From Bacillota bacterium (GTDB taxonomy: Bacteria; Bacillota; Ch66; Ch109), in NCBI GenBank assembly GCA_013178275.1, contig JABLWZ010000005.1:124001-188000 (forward strand): a stretch of DNA of 64,000 nucleotides, in the 5' to 3' direction. The notes under the pieces were generated by a model. It was not told where the DNA came from. It saw nothing but the letters and a program-made list of their open reading frames with translations, and did not search any database. The translations under genes and the position numbers were made by a program. Positions within the stretch are counted from its first letter, which is position 1; every line of letters begins with the position of its first letter. Shown one piece after another: positions 33,947 through 42,485 of this stretch.

Positions 33947-35140
33947 ATGCAACCAGATTCCAGTTCTTTCTATGAAGAGGCTAAAAAATCGATACTGTAT
34001 GTAACCAACCGTCCCGAGCCGGTCATGGAACGGGGCGAGGGGATGTATCTTTGGGACACCGACGGCAAACGCTACCTGGACTATATCGGCGGTTGGGCGG
34101 TCACCAACCTGGGGCACTCCCCCGAGGTCATAGCCCAGGCCCTGGAGAAGCAGGCCCGCCGGCTGGTTAACGCCAGCCCCGGTTTTTATAACGACCAGAT
34201 GCTAAAGTTCGCCAGGCTGCTGACCGATATCTCCTGCTTCGATAAGGTCTTCTTTGTCAACTCTGGTTCGGAGGCCAACGAGGGAGCCATCAAGCTGGCC
34301 CGCAAGTACGGATCCAAGTTCAAAAGCGGGGCCAACGAGGTGATAACCACCATCGGCAGCTTCCACGGAAGGACCCTGGCCATGATGGCGGCCACCGGCA
34401 AGCCGGCCTGGCAGACCCTGTTTCCGCCACGGGTGGAGGGGTTTGTCCACGTGCCTTACAACGATGTCGAAGGCGTCCGGGCGGCGATGGGCCCCCAGAC
34501 CTGCGCGGTGATGCTGGAGCCGATCCAGGGGGAGGGCGGGGTAAACGTCGCTGACGCGGAGTACATCTCCGGGCTCAGAAAGCTTTGTGATGACAACCAG
34601 ATCCTCCTGATATTCGACGAGGTGCAGACCGGAATCGGTCGGACCGGCACCATGTTCGCCTATGAACAATACGGGGTGGAGCCCGATATAATGACCCTCG
34701 CCAAGGGGATCGGCGGCGGAGTTCCCCTGTCCGCGGTGCTGGCCAAGGCCCGGCTCGACATCTTCGACGCCGGCGACCAGGGGGGGACCTACTCGGGCCA
34801 GCCGCTGATGGCGGCGGTAGGCCAGGCGGTGGTAAGGGAGATCATCGACGGTGGATGGTGCGAGAACGCCAGACAGCAGGGGGAATACATCGTCCAGCGT
34901 CTGGAGGAGATCAAGGAAAGGTTTGGCCTGCAGAGGATAAGGGGCCGCGGGCTGCTGCTCGGCTTCGACCTGCCGCGCGAGATGGGGCAGGAGGTGGTCG
35001 CGGCCGCCCGGGAGGAGGGGCTGCTGCTGAACTCGCCCCAACCCGCGACCATACGGTTGATGCCGCCGCTGATCGTGGCCCGGGAGCAGGTCGACGAGAT
35101 GATCGAGATCCTGGTGAAGGTGCTGTCCAGACTGGTTTAA
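33947..35140 (+). CDS. Class-III PLP aminotransferase (acetylornithine aminotransferase-like)
   Basis: 397 residues from ATG 33947 behind GGGGGTGGAGGC. Fold-type I aminotransferase: NSGSEANEGAIKLARKYG, SFHGRTLAMMAATGK, FDEVQTGIGRTG, and PLP lysine in TLAKGIGGGVPLSAVLAK. Closest by eye to ArgD/acetylornithine-type enzymes. Transfers an amino group from an omega-amine to 2-oxoglutarate; whether its substrate is acetylornithine, 4-aminobutyrate or another is not decidable. No arginine gene is adjacent. Confidence 0.92.
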   Translation: MQPDSSSFYEEAKKSILYVTNRPEPVMERGEGMYLWDTDGKRYLDYIGGWAVTNLGHSPEVIAQALEKQARRLVNASPGFYNDQMLKFARLLTDISCFDKVFFVNSGSEANEGAIKLARKYGSKFKSGANEVITTIGSFHGRTLAMMAATGKPAWQTLFPPRVEGFVHVPYNDVEGVRAAMGPQTCAVMLEPIQGEGGVNVADAEYISGLRKLCDDNQILLIFDEVQTGIGRTGTMFAYEQYGVEPDIMTLAKGIGGGVPLSAVLAKARLDIFDAGDQGGTYSGQPLMAAVGQAVVREIIDGGWCENARQQGEYIVQRLEEIKERFGLQRIRGRGLLLGFDLPREMGQEVVAAAREEGLLLNSPQPATIRLMPPLIVAREQVDEMIEILVKVLSRLV

Positions 35141-35167
35141 TCTTTTAATAGCGAGGGGGTCCGCCTT

Positions 35168-35341
35168 ATGTGGTGGATTTTGGCGCTGCTGGGGATGGTA
35201 GTGGCAGTGGCCTGTTTCATAGGTGTGATGGTGGGGATGTATCGGCACGACTATCGATTGATAAAAAGGGGAATCCTGGGGTTCGTGTTCAGCTTCCTGG
35301 TATCCTTCGTTTCAGTGGGGCTGGCGGGGATCTACTCCTGA
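35168..35341 (+). CDS. Small two-helix membrane protein, 57 aa
   Basis: ATG 35168 follows GCGAGGGGGTCC. Encodes MWWILALLGMVVAVACFIG..., a hydrophobic segment at 3-23, a charged turn (YRHDYRLIKR) and a second segment at 35-56. Stop lies directly against the stop of the convergent LysE gene. Function unknown; likely co-transcribed with the aminotransferase. Confidence 0.6.
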   Translation: MWWILALLGMVVAVACFIGVMVGMYRHDYRLIKRGILGFVFSFLVSFVSVGLAGIYS

Positions 35342-36046
35342 TTAATTAGGGAAGAAAGCCAGGTAGATAAAAGACAGTGCGAACAGCACCAGGCAGATGG
35401 AGAGTACCAGCATCAGGCCCCGGTAGAACCGCTGGCCGAAAAGCCGCTGGCCGGTAGAGGCGGCCACGGCGAACAGCACGAAGCAGAAAATATCAGCGGA
35501 GATGTGTCCGGCGAAAAAGGCCCCCAGGCCGGGAAGCCCCTGGCCCTGGACCTGTATCCCGGCCACCATCCCGGCCCCGATGGTGAGCCACCATAAAATC
35601 CAGTACGGGTTGGTGAGGGTAGCTGCCGCGCCGGCCCCGATTATCGGCAGCCAGGGGATACTGGCGGGATAGGCTGGCGCAGAGGAGACGCCCAGGGCAT
35701 CCACGCTGGCGGTGGCGGGAGCGGACGTCCAGCCCGCGCTGCCGGACCTAGACTCCCGGAACGAACCCCATGCCATCCAGACCAGCACCAGGGCGCCCAG
35801 GATAAAAATGAAGCTTTTTATCCCCGCGTTCTGTAAAACTGAAACCTGCTCCAGTGCGAAAACCAGGACCACGAGCATGGCCAGTTCGATTACCGCGTGA
35901 CCGATGGAAATGGCGACCCCGGCCCAGTGACCGCTACGTACCCCGTGGCGCATGGTTATGACCATGAGCGGGCCCGGAGCCATCGCTCCCGAAAAGGCTA
36001 CCCCAAATGCGGCTAGAAACAATCCCAGTAATCCCATAGTCCTCAT
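35342..36046 (-). CDS. LysE-family exporter
   Basis: Frame to 36073; starts at 36046, 36037 or 36073 are all poor in ribosome site, and 36046 is used here (234 residues). Six hydrophobic segments. AFSGAMAPGPLMVITMRHGVRSG is the LysE/RhtB signature, and the later TNPYWILWWLTIG fits. A linker with SSAPAYPAS is between halves. Exports an amino acid or related metabolite. Confidence 0.85.
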   Translation of the reverse strand: MRTMGLLGLFLAAFGVAFSGAMAPGPLMVITMRHGVRSGHWAGVAISIGHAVIELAMLVVLVFALEQVSVLQNAGIKSFIFILGALVLVWMAWGSFRESRSGSAGWTSAPATASVDALGVSSAPAYPASIPWLPIIGAGAAATLTNPYWILWWLTIGAGMVAGIQVQGQGLPGLGAFFAGHISADIFCFVLFAVAASTGQRLFGQRFYRGLMLVLSICLVLFALSFIYLAFFPN

Positions 36047-36095
36047 GTTATCACGGTTCTGGGCTCCAATCAACCCATGTGGGGAGGAAGTAAGA

Positions 36096-36998
36096 TTGCG
36101 AGAGGACTCGACTCTGCTGACTCCAGCCCAGGTCGGCCAACTGCTGAAGATCGCTCCCGACCAGCTTAAATGGCTGAATCGACGGGGTTGGCTGGAGGCG
36201 GCCCAGGTTGTCCGTTACCGCAACGGCGAGATGAGCCTCTTCGAACGGGAGAAGGTACTGTCCCTGATCCCGCAGATGCCAAACCTCCGACGCGCCTGGA
36301 TGGCGGAGGAGAATCAGCGTTACGGGGGCAGCACCGCCGCGCGCAAGCGGGAAGAGGACCGGCGGCAGGCAGAGGGATTAAAAAACCGTAAACAGAGGTT
36401 CCTGGCGGATTTGACGGAGATCCCCGAACCTTTCAGCCATCTCCTGAAGGCGGGTTTCTACCTGTATCACCTGAACCACTACGCCAAACGCGGCGAGACT
36501 TACCTGTACGACCTGAAAGAACAGGTGCTGAGGCTGCTGGTGGGGGAAAGAGAGTCTTTCGGCCCATCGTTGAAGGTCCTCTTCGTACCCGGGAGCGAGA
36601 GGGTCAGGCTCTGCAGCCGCTGCCAGGAGAGGGCCGACCGGCTGGGCAAGAGCCGTCCCGAGTATATCAGGCTCTACGGCGGCTGCACCCAGTGCTCCCG
36701 TGACGAAAACTACTACAGCCTGTACGAGTTTATCATCTCCTACGAGGACTACCGGTTCTGTTTCCACGTCCCGTTTATGACCGCCCGCAAGTGGTTTAAG
36801 GAGTGGACCCCTCCCGCCAAGGAGGGCCGTCCCGAGCGGGAAGGCTTTAGCGTGTACGGCCGCCCGATCTTCGCGGCCGAGACCCAGGCGGTGGAGATGA
36901 TCGAGGTGGTGGAAGAACTGGAGGCGCTGACGCGCCCCCTGGACCCGGAGGGGGAGGACCGGTCCGGGGAAGGCCCGGACTATCCATCGGCTGTCTAA
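36096..36998 (+). CDS. Hypothetical protein with MerR-like HTH head and zinc-binding motif
   Basis: 300 residues from TTG 36096 behind GGGGAGGAAG; the longer frame overlaps the divergent LysE gene. N-terminus (LLTPAQVGQLLKIAPDQLKW, LNRRGWLEAAQVVRYRNGEM) looks like a MerR/excisionase-type winged helix. Mid-protein CSRCQERADRL...CTQC is a zinc-binding pair. The C-terminus is acidic. May be a DNA-binding regulator; no family recognised. Confidence 0.7.
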   Translation: MREDSTLLTPAQVGQLLKIAPDQLKWLNRRGWLEAAQVVRYRNGEMSLFEREKVLSLIPQMPNLRRAWMAEENQRYGGSTAARKREEDRRQAEGLKNRKQRFLADLTEIPEPFSHLLKAGFYLYHLNHYAKRGETYLYDLKEQVLRLLVGERESFGPSLKVLFVPGSERVRLCSRCQERADRLGKSRPEYIRLYGGCTQCSRDENYYSLYEFIISYEDYRFCFHVPFMTARKWFKEWTPPAKEGRPEREGFSVYGRPIFAAETQAVEMIEVVEELEALTRPLDPEGEDRSGEGPDYPSAV

Positions 36999-37216
36999 AA
37001 AAGCATACCGGGTGTCGCCAGGCGGTGTCCCTGAATATAATATCCTGAAGGATGGCGCAGTGCACTGCAAAGTCCTTAAGAGGCGCCTGGTTGAGCGCAT
37101 TGAACCAGGCGTCTGCGCATTTTCCCGGCTTTATTTGAGTGGAACGATTCTACTCGCCGTCCTGCCCGATACCGGCGAGAGGTACCCAAGCCCGGGCATC
37201 TTTTTAAGGAAAAGAC
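36999..37216 (+). other. Gene-free stretch with strong hairpins; possible small RNA
   Basis: Contains TATAAT at about 37036-37041, a 9-bp hairpin CGCCTGGTT/AACCAGGCG (37084-37111) and, at 37163-37198, TGCCCG...CGGGCA followed by TCTTTTT (to 37205). That order is what a non-coding RNA of about 150-170 nt would show. No known RNA family was recognised, and the -35 is poor. The frame 37012-37284 is not convincing as protein. Confidence 0.4.
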
Positions 37217-37247
37217 AAAGGCCCTGGTGGTTGGCACCGGGGCCTTT
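37217..37247 (+). terminator. Terminator-like hairpin
   Basis: 13-bp stem AAAGGCCCTGGTG with CACCGGGGCCTTT (one G-T pair), loop of 5, then ATTG. It lies just before repeat copy B. Confidence 0.6.
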
Positions 37248-37251
37248 ATTG

Positions 37252-37348
37252 CGCTATCAGAAAGTATATAAGGGAACTTTCTGATGCAAGCAAGTGCACT
37301 AGGGCTTTCGCCTGCGCCAGAGGCTTGGCGATAGCCAAGTTTTCTTCG
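37252..37348. repeat. Dispersed structured repeat, copy B
   Basis: Counterpart of 18955-19060. First stem ATCAGAAAGT/ACTTTCTGAT (37256-37285) differs from copy A by a compensating pair change. GCAAGTGCACT is shared, the second hairpin is CTTGGC-GATA-GCCAAG (37324-37339), and the end is TTTCTTCG. Like copy A it follows a terminator hairpin. Confidence 0.6.
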
Positions 37349-37630
37349 TCACACCCATGCCCTTTCGTAGTCGCCGGTGGCTGAAACCGTTGGGACCGGT
37401 GCGTATATAGTATACATCTTTAGCTCCTTGATCCGTTTGGCGATTGCCTCCATATCCCCAGCCCGGGACTCGGTCAAAACCTGGTTCTTCTCGTCGACAT
37501 CCCAGACCGTATACTGCTCGTCGAGCTTAGCCACCATCAGGCGATAGTTATCTCCCGCAAGCAAGATACCCCCCACGTCCGGGCGATCCAGCAGTTTGAA
37601 GATAATATTTTCTGTAAACAGAACAATCAT
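37349..37630 (-). CDS. Hypothetical protein, 93 aa
   Basis: MIVLFTENIIFKLLDRPDVGG..., ending TVSATGDYERAWV. GCAGGAG abuts the ATG, an unusually tight spacing. Soluble alpha/beta protein, no motif recognised. Confidence 0.55.
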   Translation of the reverse strand: MIVLFTENIIFKLLDRPDVGGILLAGDNYRLMVAKLDEQYTVWDVDEKNQVLTESRAGDMEAIAKRIKELKMYTIYAPVPTVSATGDYERAWV

Positions 37631-37833
37631 CTCCTGCCCATCGTCTTGCTATATGATAAGCAACCCTCCTTTTTTTGGCTCCTCAAAAATAATCCCAGTC
37701 CGGGATTTAACCGGCAAGATTGGGTAGACAAGCCAGGATAGAAATAGTGACAAAATTAATTAGTCATAAACCCTCCAATATGAGAAAATATTCCCAGGAC
37801 TCCCTTAGACCAACTGACCGGAGGGATGAACGC

Positions 37834-38556
37834 TTGATACTGGACGCTCATGTTCACTGCGGCCTCACCCTGCCCTTCGAGAGGGTCCACAGCCGCTGGG
37901 TAGCGGGAGGGATCGGCGGCGGACTCCTGATCTCACCGGTGGAAGAGGTTTACGACCGCTACGACTACTCTTTTACCGATAGTGAATACTATGCCAAATC
38001 CCGGCAGGCGGTTCACCGCTACCTGCTTTCCCTCGACCGCCCCAACCTGTACCGGCTTTGGTTCGTGTGGAACGACTTCGCTGTGCCGGAGAAGGGATTT
38101 TCGGGAATAAAGTGGCACCGCCACTCGTATGAACCCAATTACAATTATGCCTCGCCCGCCTGTGAGGTGTTTATCCAGCACGCGGTCAAAGAACAGCTCC
38201 CGATCCTGCTGGAGGAGGAGTTCCACAACACCCTGGAGTTCGTTGAGCGGATCGACGGGCGAACCATCGTCATCATACCCCACATGGGCGGTCTGAACGG
38301 GGGCTACCAGAGCCTTAAACGGGCGGGGATTTTCGATCGGGACAACATCTTTGTGGATACCGCCCTCGGCTCCGAGGGGGAGATCGCCAACTTCGTTCGC
38401 AGCTACGGGAGCGACCGCATCATGTTTGGGAGCGATTACCCTTTTGGCGACCCCGCGTCCGAAAAGCGGAAGGTCGAGCGGCTGTTCGAGGGGGAAGAAC
38501 TGGAAAAGATACTGAGCCTGAACGCGATAAAGGTGTACGGGAAAAAAACGACTTAG
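37834..38556 (+). CDS. Amidohydrolase-family metal-dependent hydrolase
   Basis: 240 residues from the TTG at 37834, 8 bases after CGGAGGG; the frame to 37720 is open but unsupported. TIM-barrel amidohydrolase: DAHVHCG (metal His pair) at the start, GIKWHRH, a later IIPHMGG (His) and FGSDYPFGDP (catalytic Asp). Resembles the ACMSD/uronate-isomerase-like Amidohydro_2 group. The substrate is unknown. 19 bases upstream of the DnaC-like gene. Confidence 0.85.
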   Translation: MILDAHVHCGLTLPFERVHSRWVAGGIGGGLLISPVEEVYDRYDYSFTDSEYYAKSRQAVHRYLLSLDRPNLYRLWFVWNDFAVPEKGFSGIKWHRHSYEPNYNYASPACEVFIQHAVKEQLPILLEEEFHNTLEFVERIDGRTIVIIPHMGGLNGGYQSLKRAGIFDRDNIFVDTALGSEGEIANFVRSYGSDRIMFGSDYPFGDPASEKRKVERLFEGEELEKILSLNAIKVYGKKTT

Positions 38557-38575
38557 GATAAAGGATGGACCGCGT

Positions 38576-39325
38576 ATGGAGAGAGAAAGTCAGGCAGCCT
38601 GCCAGATATGCCAGGGGCGGGGGGTGCTGCTGGAGGATACCCCCGGGGGGCTGGTCACCCGGCCCTGCCGCTGCCAGTTGGAGCGCATCAAGCAGATGCA
38701 CCGCGAGCAGGCGGGGATAGGGCAGAAGCGCTACGAGGGGATGACCCTGAAGAACTTTAAGCCCCGGAACCCGCATCAGAAGAAGGCCCTCCAGGGGGTC
38801 GCGGACTACGTGAAGAACTATGACCGGATCAAGGGCATGAAGAGCAACTCGGTCCTCCTGGTGGGGGACGTGGGGGTGGGGAAGACCCATCTGCTGGTGG
38901 GGGCCGCCCGGGCCCTGATCGATAAAGGGGTGCCGGTGGTATTCGCCAGCACCGTGGAGCTGATCGAGAACCTCAGGGAGGCCGAACTGAACAAGACCAA
39001 CCCCGAATACGACGGCGAGAGCATCCATACCCAGGTGGAGACGCTCAGCCGGGCCGAGGTGGTCTTCTTCGACGACATCGGCAAGGAGAAGATATCCGAG
39101 TGGGTGCAGGTCCAGTACTACCGCATCATCAACCGGCGCTACCTGGCGATGCTGCCGACCCTTTTTTCCACCAACCTGGGCAAGGAGGAGCTGAAGCAGG
39201 CGGTCGGGGAGACGGTCGCGTCCAGGATGGCGGAGATGAGCGCGGGGCGGATCTATGTGGTCCTGGGAGAGGACATCCGCTACGAGAACACCAACGGCTA
39301 CATGGCGGGACCCGGCAGTGAGTGA
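38576..39325 (+). CDS. DnaC/DnaI-like AAA+ ATPase with zinc-finger head
   Basis: 249 residues. N-terminal CQICQGRG...CRCQ zinc motif, then the AAA+ core: Walker A GDVGVGKTHLLVGAA, Walker B VVFFDDIGKEK, and sensor region LFSTNL. Typical of helicase loaders (DnaC/DnaI) and IstB proteins. No transposase is next to it, so a replication or phage-type helicase-loader role is more likely than IstB. ATG behind a weak site; linked to the amidohydrolase gene. Confidence 0.85.
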   Translation: MERESQAACQICQGRGVLLEDTPGGLVTRPCRCQLERIKQMHREQAGIGQKRYEGMTLKNFKPRNPHQKKALQGVADYVKNYDRIKGMKSNSVLLVGDVGVGKTHLLVGAARALIDKGVPVVFASTVELIENLREAELNKTNPEYDGESIHTQVETLSRAEVVFFDDIGKEKISEWVQVQYYRIINRRYLAMLPTLFSTNLGKEELKQAVGETVASRMAEMSAGRIYVVLGEDIRYENTNGYMAGPGSE

Positions 39326-39362
39326 GACGGGTTGATCTCTATATAAGTTATACGGTTTTTTG

Positions 39363-39388
39363 CAGGAGCGCCCGAAGGGGCGCTCCTG
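39363..39388. terminator. Hairpin after the DnaC-like gene
   Basis: Perfect 11-bp stem CAGGAGCGCCC/GGGCGCTCCTG with a 4-nt loop. It lacks a T-run downstream, and T6 lies before it instead, so termination is uncertain. Confidence 0.5.
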
Positions 39389-39453
39389 GTGTATCCAGGG
39401 CGGGAATTGATAACCCGGAAGTGGGAAAACTAACCCTGTCTGGGGGTTAGTTT

Positions 39454-41397
39454 ATGCCATTTTTGGAGGATTTAAAACAATTTTTGCTGTTTCAGGAGCC
39501 TCGGCAGCAGCATCCTTTCGAATTGCTGGACGCGCCCTCGGAGGGGGCTGTCAATGCGGATGCTTCTGAACCGGGTAATGCCGGGCCGGGCTCAGGTGGC
39601 CAAGCCTCGGGAAGAAAGCAGCGGAAAAAGCGGGCCCCGCGCAAGCCTCAGCAGCAGCAGCCCGGTGGAAGCGGCCCCCAAGAGGCTGGCGGCGGGGGAG
39701 GTGAGGGGCAGTCCAGCGGCGGTCCGAAATCAGCCGGCACGGGTACCCCCGCCGGGGATGAACCCCAGGCGGGGACCAGAGGGACGGATTCTGAGTCCCC
39801 GGATGGAAGCGGCGGACCTGGCGGGGGGACTGGTTCGGGCAAATCGAAAGATATCCCGCCCCCCTCCGAGGTAGAGGTCTCCCAGCGGCTGGAGGAGAAT
39901 CTCGATTACCTTAAAGGCCTGTTCAACTGGCCGCGCGACCAGGGTTTTATCGTACGCGAATTTACCCTGGGGACCGAGCCGGGGGCAAAGGCGGCGGCAA
40001 TATACTTGGAGGGCCTGACGGACTCCCAGCGACAGGCGCTGGACATCTTCAAACCGCTCATGCTCGAAGCATCCTCGGTGCCCCTAAAGTCCAGCGGTAC
40101 TTTGCTTTCCGCTCTGGAGAAACAGCTAATCCCCTCCAATTCTGTAATTATTATTGATAAGATGACCGATGTGGTGGAGAATATCTGCTCGGGCAGTACG
40201 GTCCTGTTCTTCCAGGGGGTTCCCCAGGCCTTATCGGTGGAGACCTCCGGGTGGTCGCACCGGGGAGTCGAGCAGCCCACCACCGAGCGGGTGGTGCGCG
40301 GTTCCCAGGAGGCCTTCAACGAAGACCTGATGAGCAACGTCTCCCTGCTCCGCCGACTCATCCGCGATCCCAAGCTGAACAAGGAGTCTCTGGTGGTGGG
40401 GCGGCGCACCCGCAGCGAGGTGGCCATCATGTACATCTCGGATATCGCCAGTACCAGACTGGTGGACGAGGTGCGGCGGCGGATCCAGTCGCTGGAGATA
40501 GAGGGCATCCTGGGCATGGGGGAACTCCAGCAGCTGATCGATGACGAGTCCCGGTCGATTTACCCTCTTTCTGAGTCATCGGAGCGTCCGGATCGGGTCA
40601 GCCACGCCCTGCTGGAGGGGCGGGTGGCGGTGCTGATAGAAGGCGATCCGTTCGTCGCCACCTACCCCTCGACGGTATGGGGACTGCTGCAGACCTCGGA
40701 GGACTACAACGTCCGGGGAATTCCAGCCTCCATGCTGCGCATCATCCGCTGGCTGTCAGCTCTGGTGGTCATCCTGCTGCCGGGATTCTATTTAGGGGTG
40801 GTAGGGTTCCACCACGAGATGATCCCCACCGACCTGCTGATGTCGATCGCCGCCGCTCGGGAGCGGGTGCCCTTCCCCTCGGTGGTGGAGGTCGTGCTGA
40901 TGGAGGTCTCTTTCGAGCTGATACGCGAGGGCGGCATCCGCATCCCCGGCATCATCGGCCCTACCCTGGGGATAGTCGGCGCCATCATCCTGGGACAGGC
41001 CGCGGTGGCGGCGAATATCGTGAGCCCCATAGTCATTATAATCGTGGCCATGACCGGGATCGCCTCCTTCGCCATCCCTTCTTATACACTGTCCCTGGCG
41101 CTGCGGGTATGGCGGTTCGCCTACATCGCCGCCGCCAGCGTCCTCGGGCTGTACGGGATGGGGATTCTGCTCGCCATGCAGCTGATGCTGACAAGCAGTT
41201 TCAAGTCGTTCGGGGTGCCCTACCTTTCACCGATGAGCCCGGTGACCCGCAGAAACCCGGATATCCTCTTTCGGGGAGAGATTTGGGACCTGGAAGAAAG
41301 GCCGGACTTCCTGCAACCGCAGGATAAGTACGTCCAGCCGCCCATCTCCCGCAGGTGGATATTGAACCCAAGGCAAAAAGGCGGTGGTTCATCGTGA
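39454..41397 (+). CDS. Spore germination protein, GerA family (A subunit)
   Basis: 647 residues. Receptor subunit in the spore inner membrane. N-terminal ~25 residues are followed by a Gly/Pro/Gln/Ser-rich linker (about 30-130), then the conserved GerA core with EVSQRLEENLDYLKGLFNW, LRRLIRDPKLNKESLVVGRR, and GRVAVLIEGDPFVATYPS, and five membrane segments near the C-terminus (LSALVVILLPGFYLGVVGF onward). The linker is longer than usual. Start ATG; stop overlaps the gerB start. Confidence 0.93.
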   Translation: MPFLEDLKQFLLFQEPRQQHPFELLDAPSEGAVNADASEPGNAGPGSGGQASGRKQRKKRAPRKPQQQQPGGSGPQEAGGGGGEGQSSGGPKSAGTGTPAGDEPQAGTRGTDSESPDGSGGPGGGTGSGKSKDIPPPSEVEVSQRLEENLDYLKGLFNWPRDQGFIVREFTLGTEPGAKAAAIYLEGLTDSQRQALDIFKPLMLEASSVPLKSSGTLLSALEKQLIPSNSVIIIDKMTDVVENICSGSTVLFFQGVPQALSVETSGWSHRGVEQPTTERVVRGSQEAFNEDLMSNVSLLRRLIRDPKLNKESLVVGRRTRSEVAIMYISDIASTRLVDEVRRRIQSLEIEGILGMGELQQLIDDESRSIYPLSESSERPDRVSHALLEGRVAVLIEGDPFVATYPSTVWGLLQTSEDYNVRGIPASMLRIIRWLSALVVILLPGFYLGVVGFHHEMIPTDLLMSIAAARERVPFPSVVEVVLMEVSFELIREGGIRIPGIIGPTLGIVGAIILGQAAVAANIVSPIVIIIVAMTGIASFAIPSYTLSLALRVWRFAYIAAASVLGLYGMGILLAMQLMLTSSFKSFGVPYLSPMSPVTRRNPDILFRGEIWDLEERPDFLQPQDKYVQPPISRRWILNPRQKGGGSS

Positions 41398-42485
41398 TCC
41401 CTCAGGGAAAGATCGGCTCCAAGGGCGCGGTTATTGTAATCGCGATGTTCATCGCCCTGAACTTTTTCTTTGCCCCCACTATCGCCTCTACTTACGGTTT
41501 CACAGCCGCCTGGCTGGTGGTCCTTCTGGCTGGACTGCTGGCCATGCTGGCGGCCGTCCTCCCCTGGCTGCTGATGCGGAAGTTCCCCGACCAGACTATC
41601 ATCGAGGTGGGATACACCCTGGCGGGTAAGTATCTTGGTTTTATAATAAATTTACTTATTTTCAACTATTTCTTACTGGATATGGTCTTTACCTTGAGGA
41701 TTAGTGCCGAACGGATACAGGTGGCATACCTGCCAGTGACCCCTCTGGAGGTAGTGATGCTGACCCTGCTGCTGGTCGGGGTGGGTGGGGCCTGCCTGGG
41801 TCTGGAGTCGATCGCCCGGTCCATCGTAATCGCCAGCGGCCTGCTGCTGGCGAGTATTTTAATCCCCATAATCCTGACCTACAACTTCTGGAACGCCTAT
41901 AACTTTTTCCCCCTGCTGGGGTCCGGCTTTAAGCCCATCGCTATCGGAGGGATATCCATGATAGGAGTCTTTTCGGATGTCATCATGCTGGCGCTTATTT
42001 ACCCCAGCATCAGTAAAAGTCAGGGGGGAAAGAGCAACCTGTGGTCACGGTCTGTGTTGTGGGGGATGGTGCTGGGCCTGGTCATGACCGTCGGTAGCCA
42101 GCTTTTGTTCCCCTACCTGGTGCTGAACGAGAGTCTTTTTCCGTTCCTTCAGGTTTCCCGGATAGTTTATCTCGGCCGTTTCGTACAGCGGCTGGACGTA
42201 TTTCTGGCCTTCTTCTGGTTCGGTGCCTACGCTCTCCGGTTTGCGATGGTATATCTGCTGACGATGTTTTCTCTCGCTCAGCTGCTCCGCCTCCCCTACC
42301 ACCATCCCTTCCTCTACAGCCTGGGGGTGATAGCCTTTACCCTGGCGCTGATTCCCCACGACATCGTTGAAGCGACCAACATCGTGTCCGGGGTGTTCTG
42401 GCGTACCAGCTGGCTGGTGGCTTTCATCCTGCCGGGCGTCCTGCTCCTGGTCTCTCAGTTTCGCGGTAGGGAGGGAGCGAAATGA
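41394..42485 (+). CDS. Spore germination protein, GerB-type permease
   Basis: 363 residues from GTG 41394, which overlaps the A-subunit stop (GTGA); GTG 41355 is an alternative that overlaps by 43 bases. Ten hydrophobic segments of the amino acid/polyamine permease-like GerAB fold (QGKIGSKGAVIVIAMFIALN start). Inner-membrane partner that binds the germinant. Coupled to both neighbours. Confidence 0.92.
   Translation: MIPQGKIGSKGAVIVIAMFIALNFFFAPTIASTYGFTAAWLVVLLAGLLAMLAAVLPWLLMRKFPDQTIIEVGYTLAGKYLGFIINLLIFNYFLLDMVFTLRISAERIQVAYLPVTPLEVVMLTLLLVGVGGACLGLESIARSIVIASGLLLASILIPIILTYNFWNAYNFFPLLGSGFKPIAIGGISMIGVFSDVIMLALIYPSISKSQGGKSNLWSRSVLWGMVLGLVMTVGSQLLFPYLVLNESLFPFLQVSRIVYLGRFVQRLDVFLAFFWFGAYALRFAMVYLLTMFSLAQLLRLPYHHPFLYSLGVIAFTLALIPHDIVEATNIVSGVFWRTSWLVAFILPGVLLLVSQFRGREGAK

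Noticed and set aside
37012-37284. 90-codon plus-strand frame
   Set aside because: Overlaps several strong hairpins and a terminator; poor protein composition.
38576-39325. Reading the DnaC-like ATPase as an IS21 IstB helper
   Set aside because: No transposase, inverted repeats or target duplication nearby; zinc-finger head fits DnaC/DnaI better.
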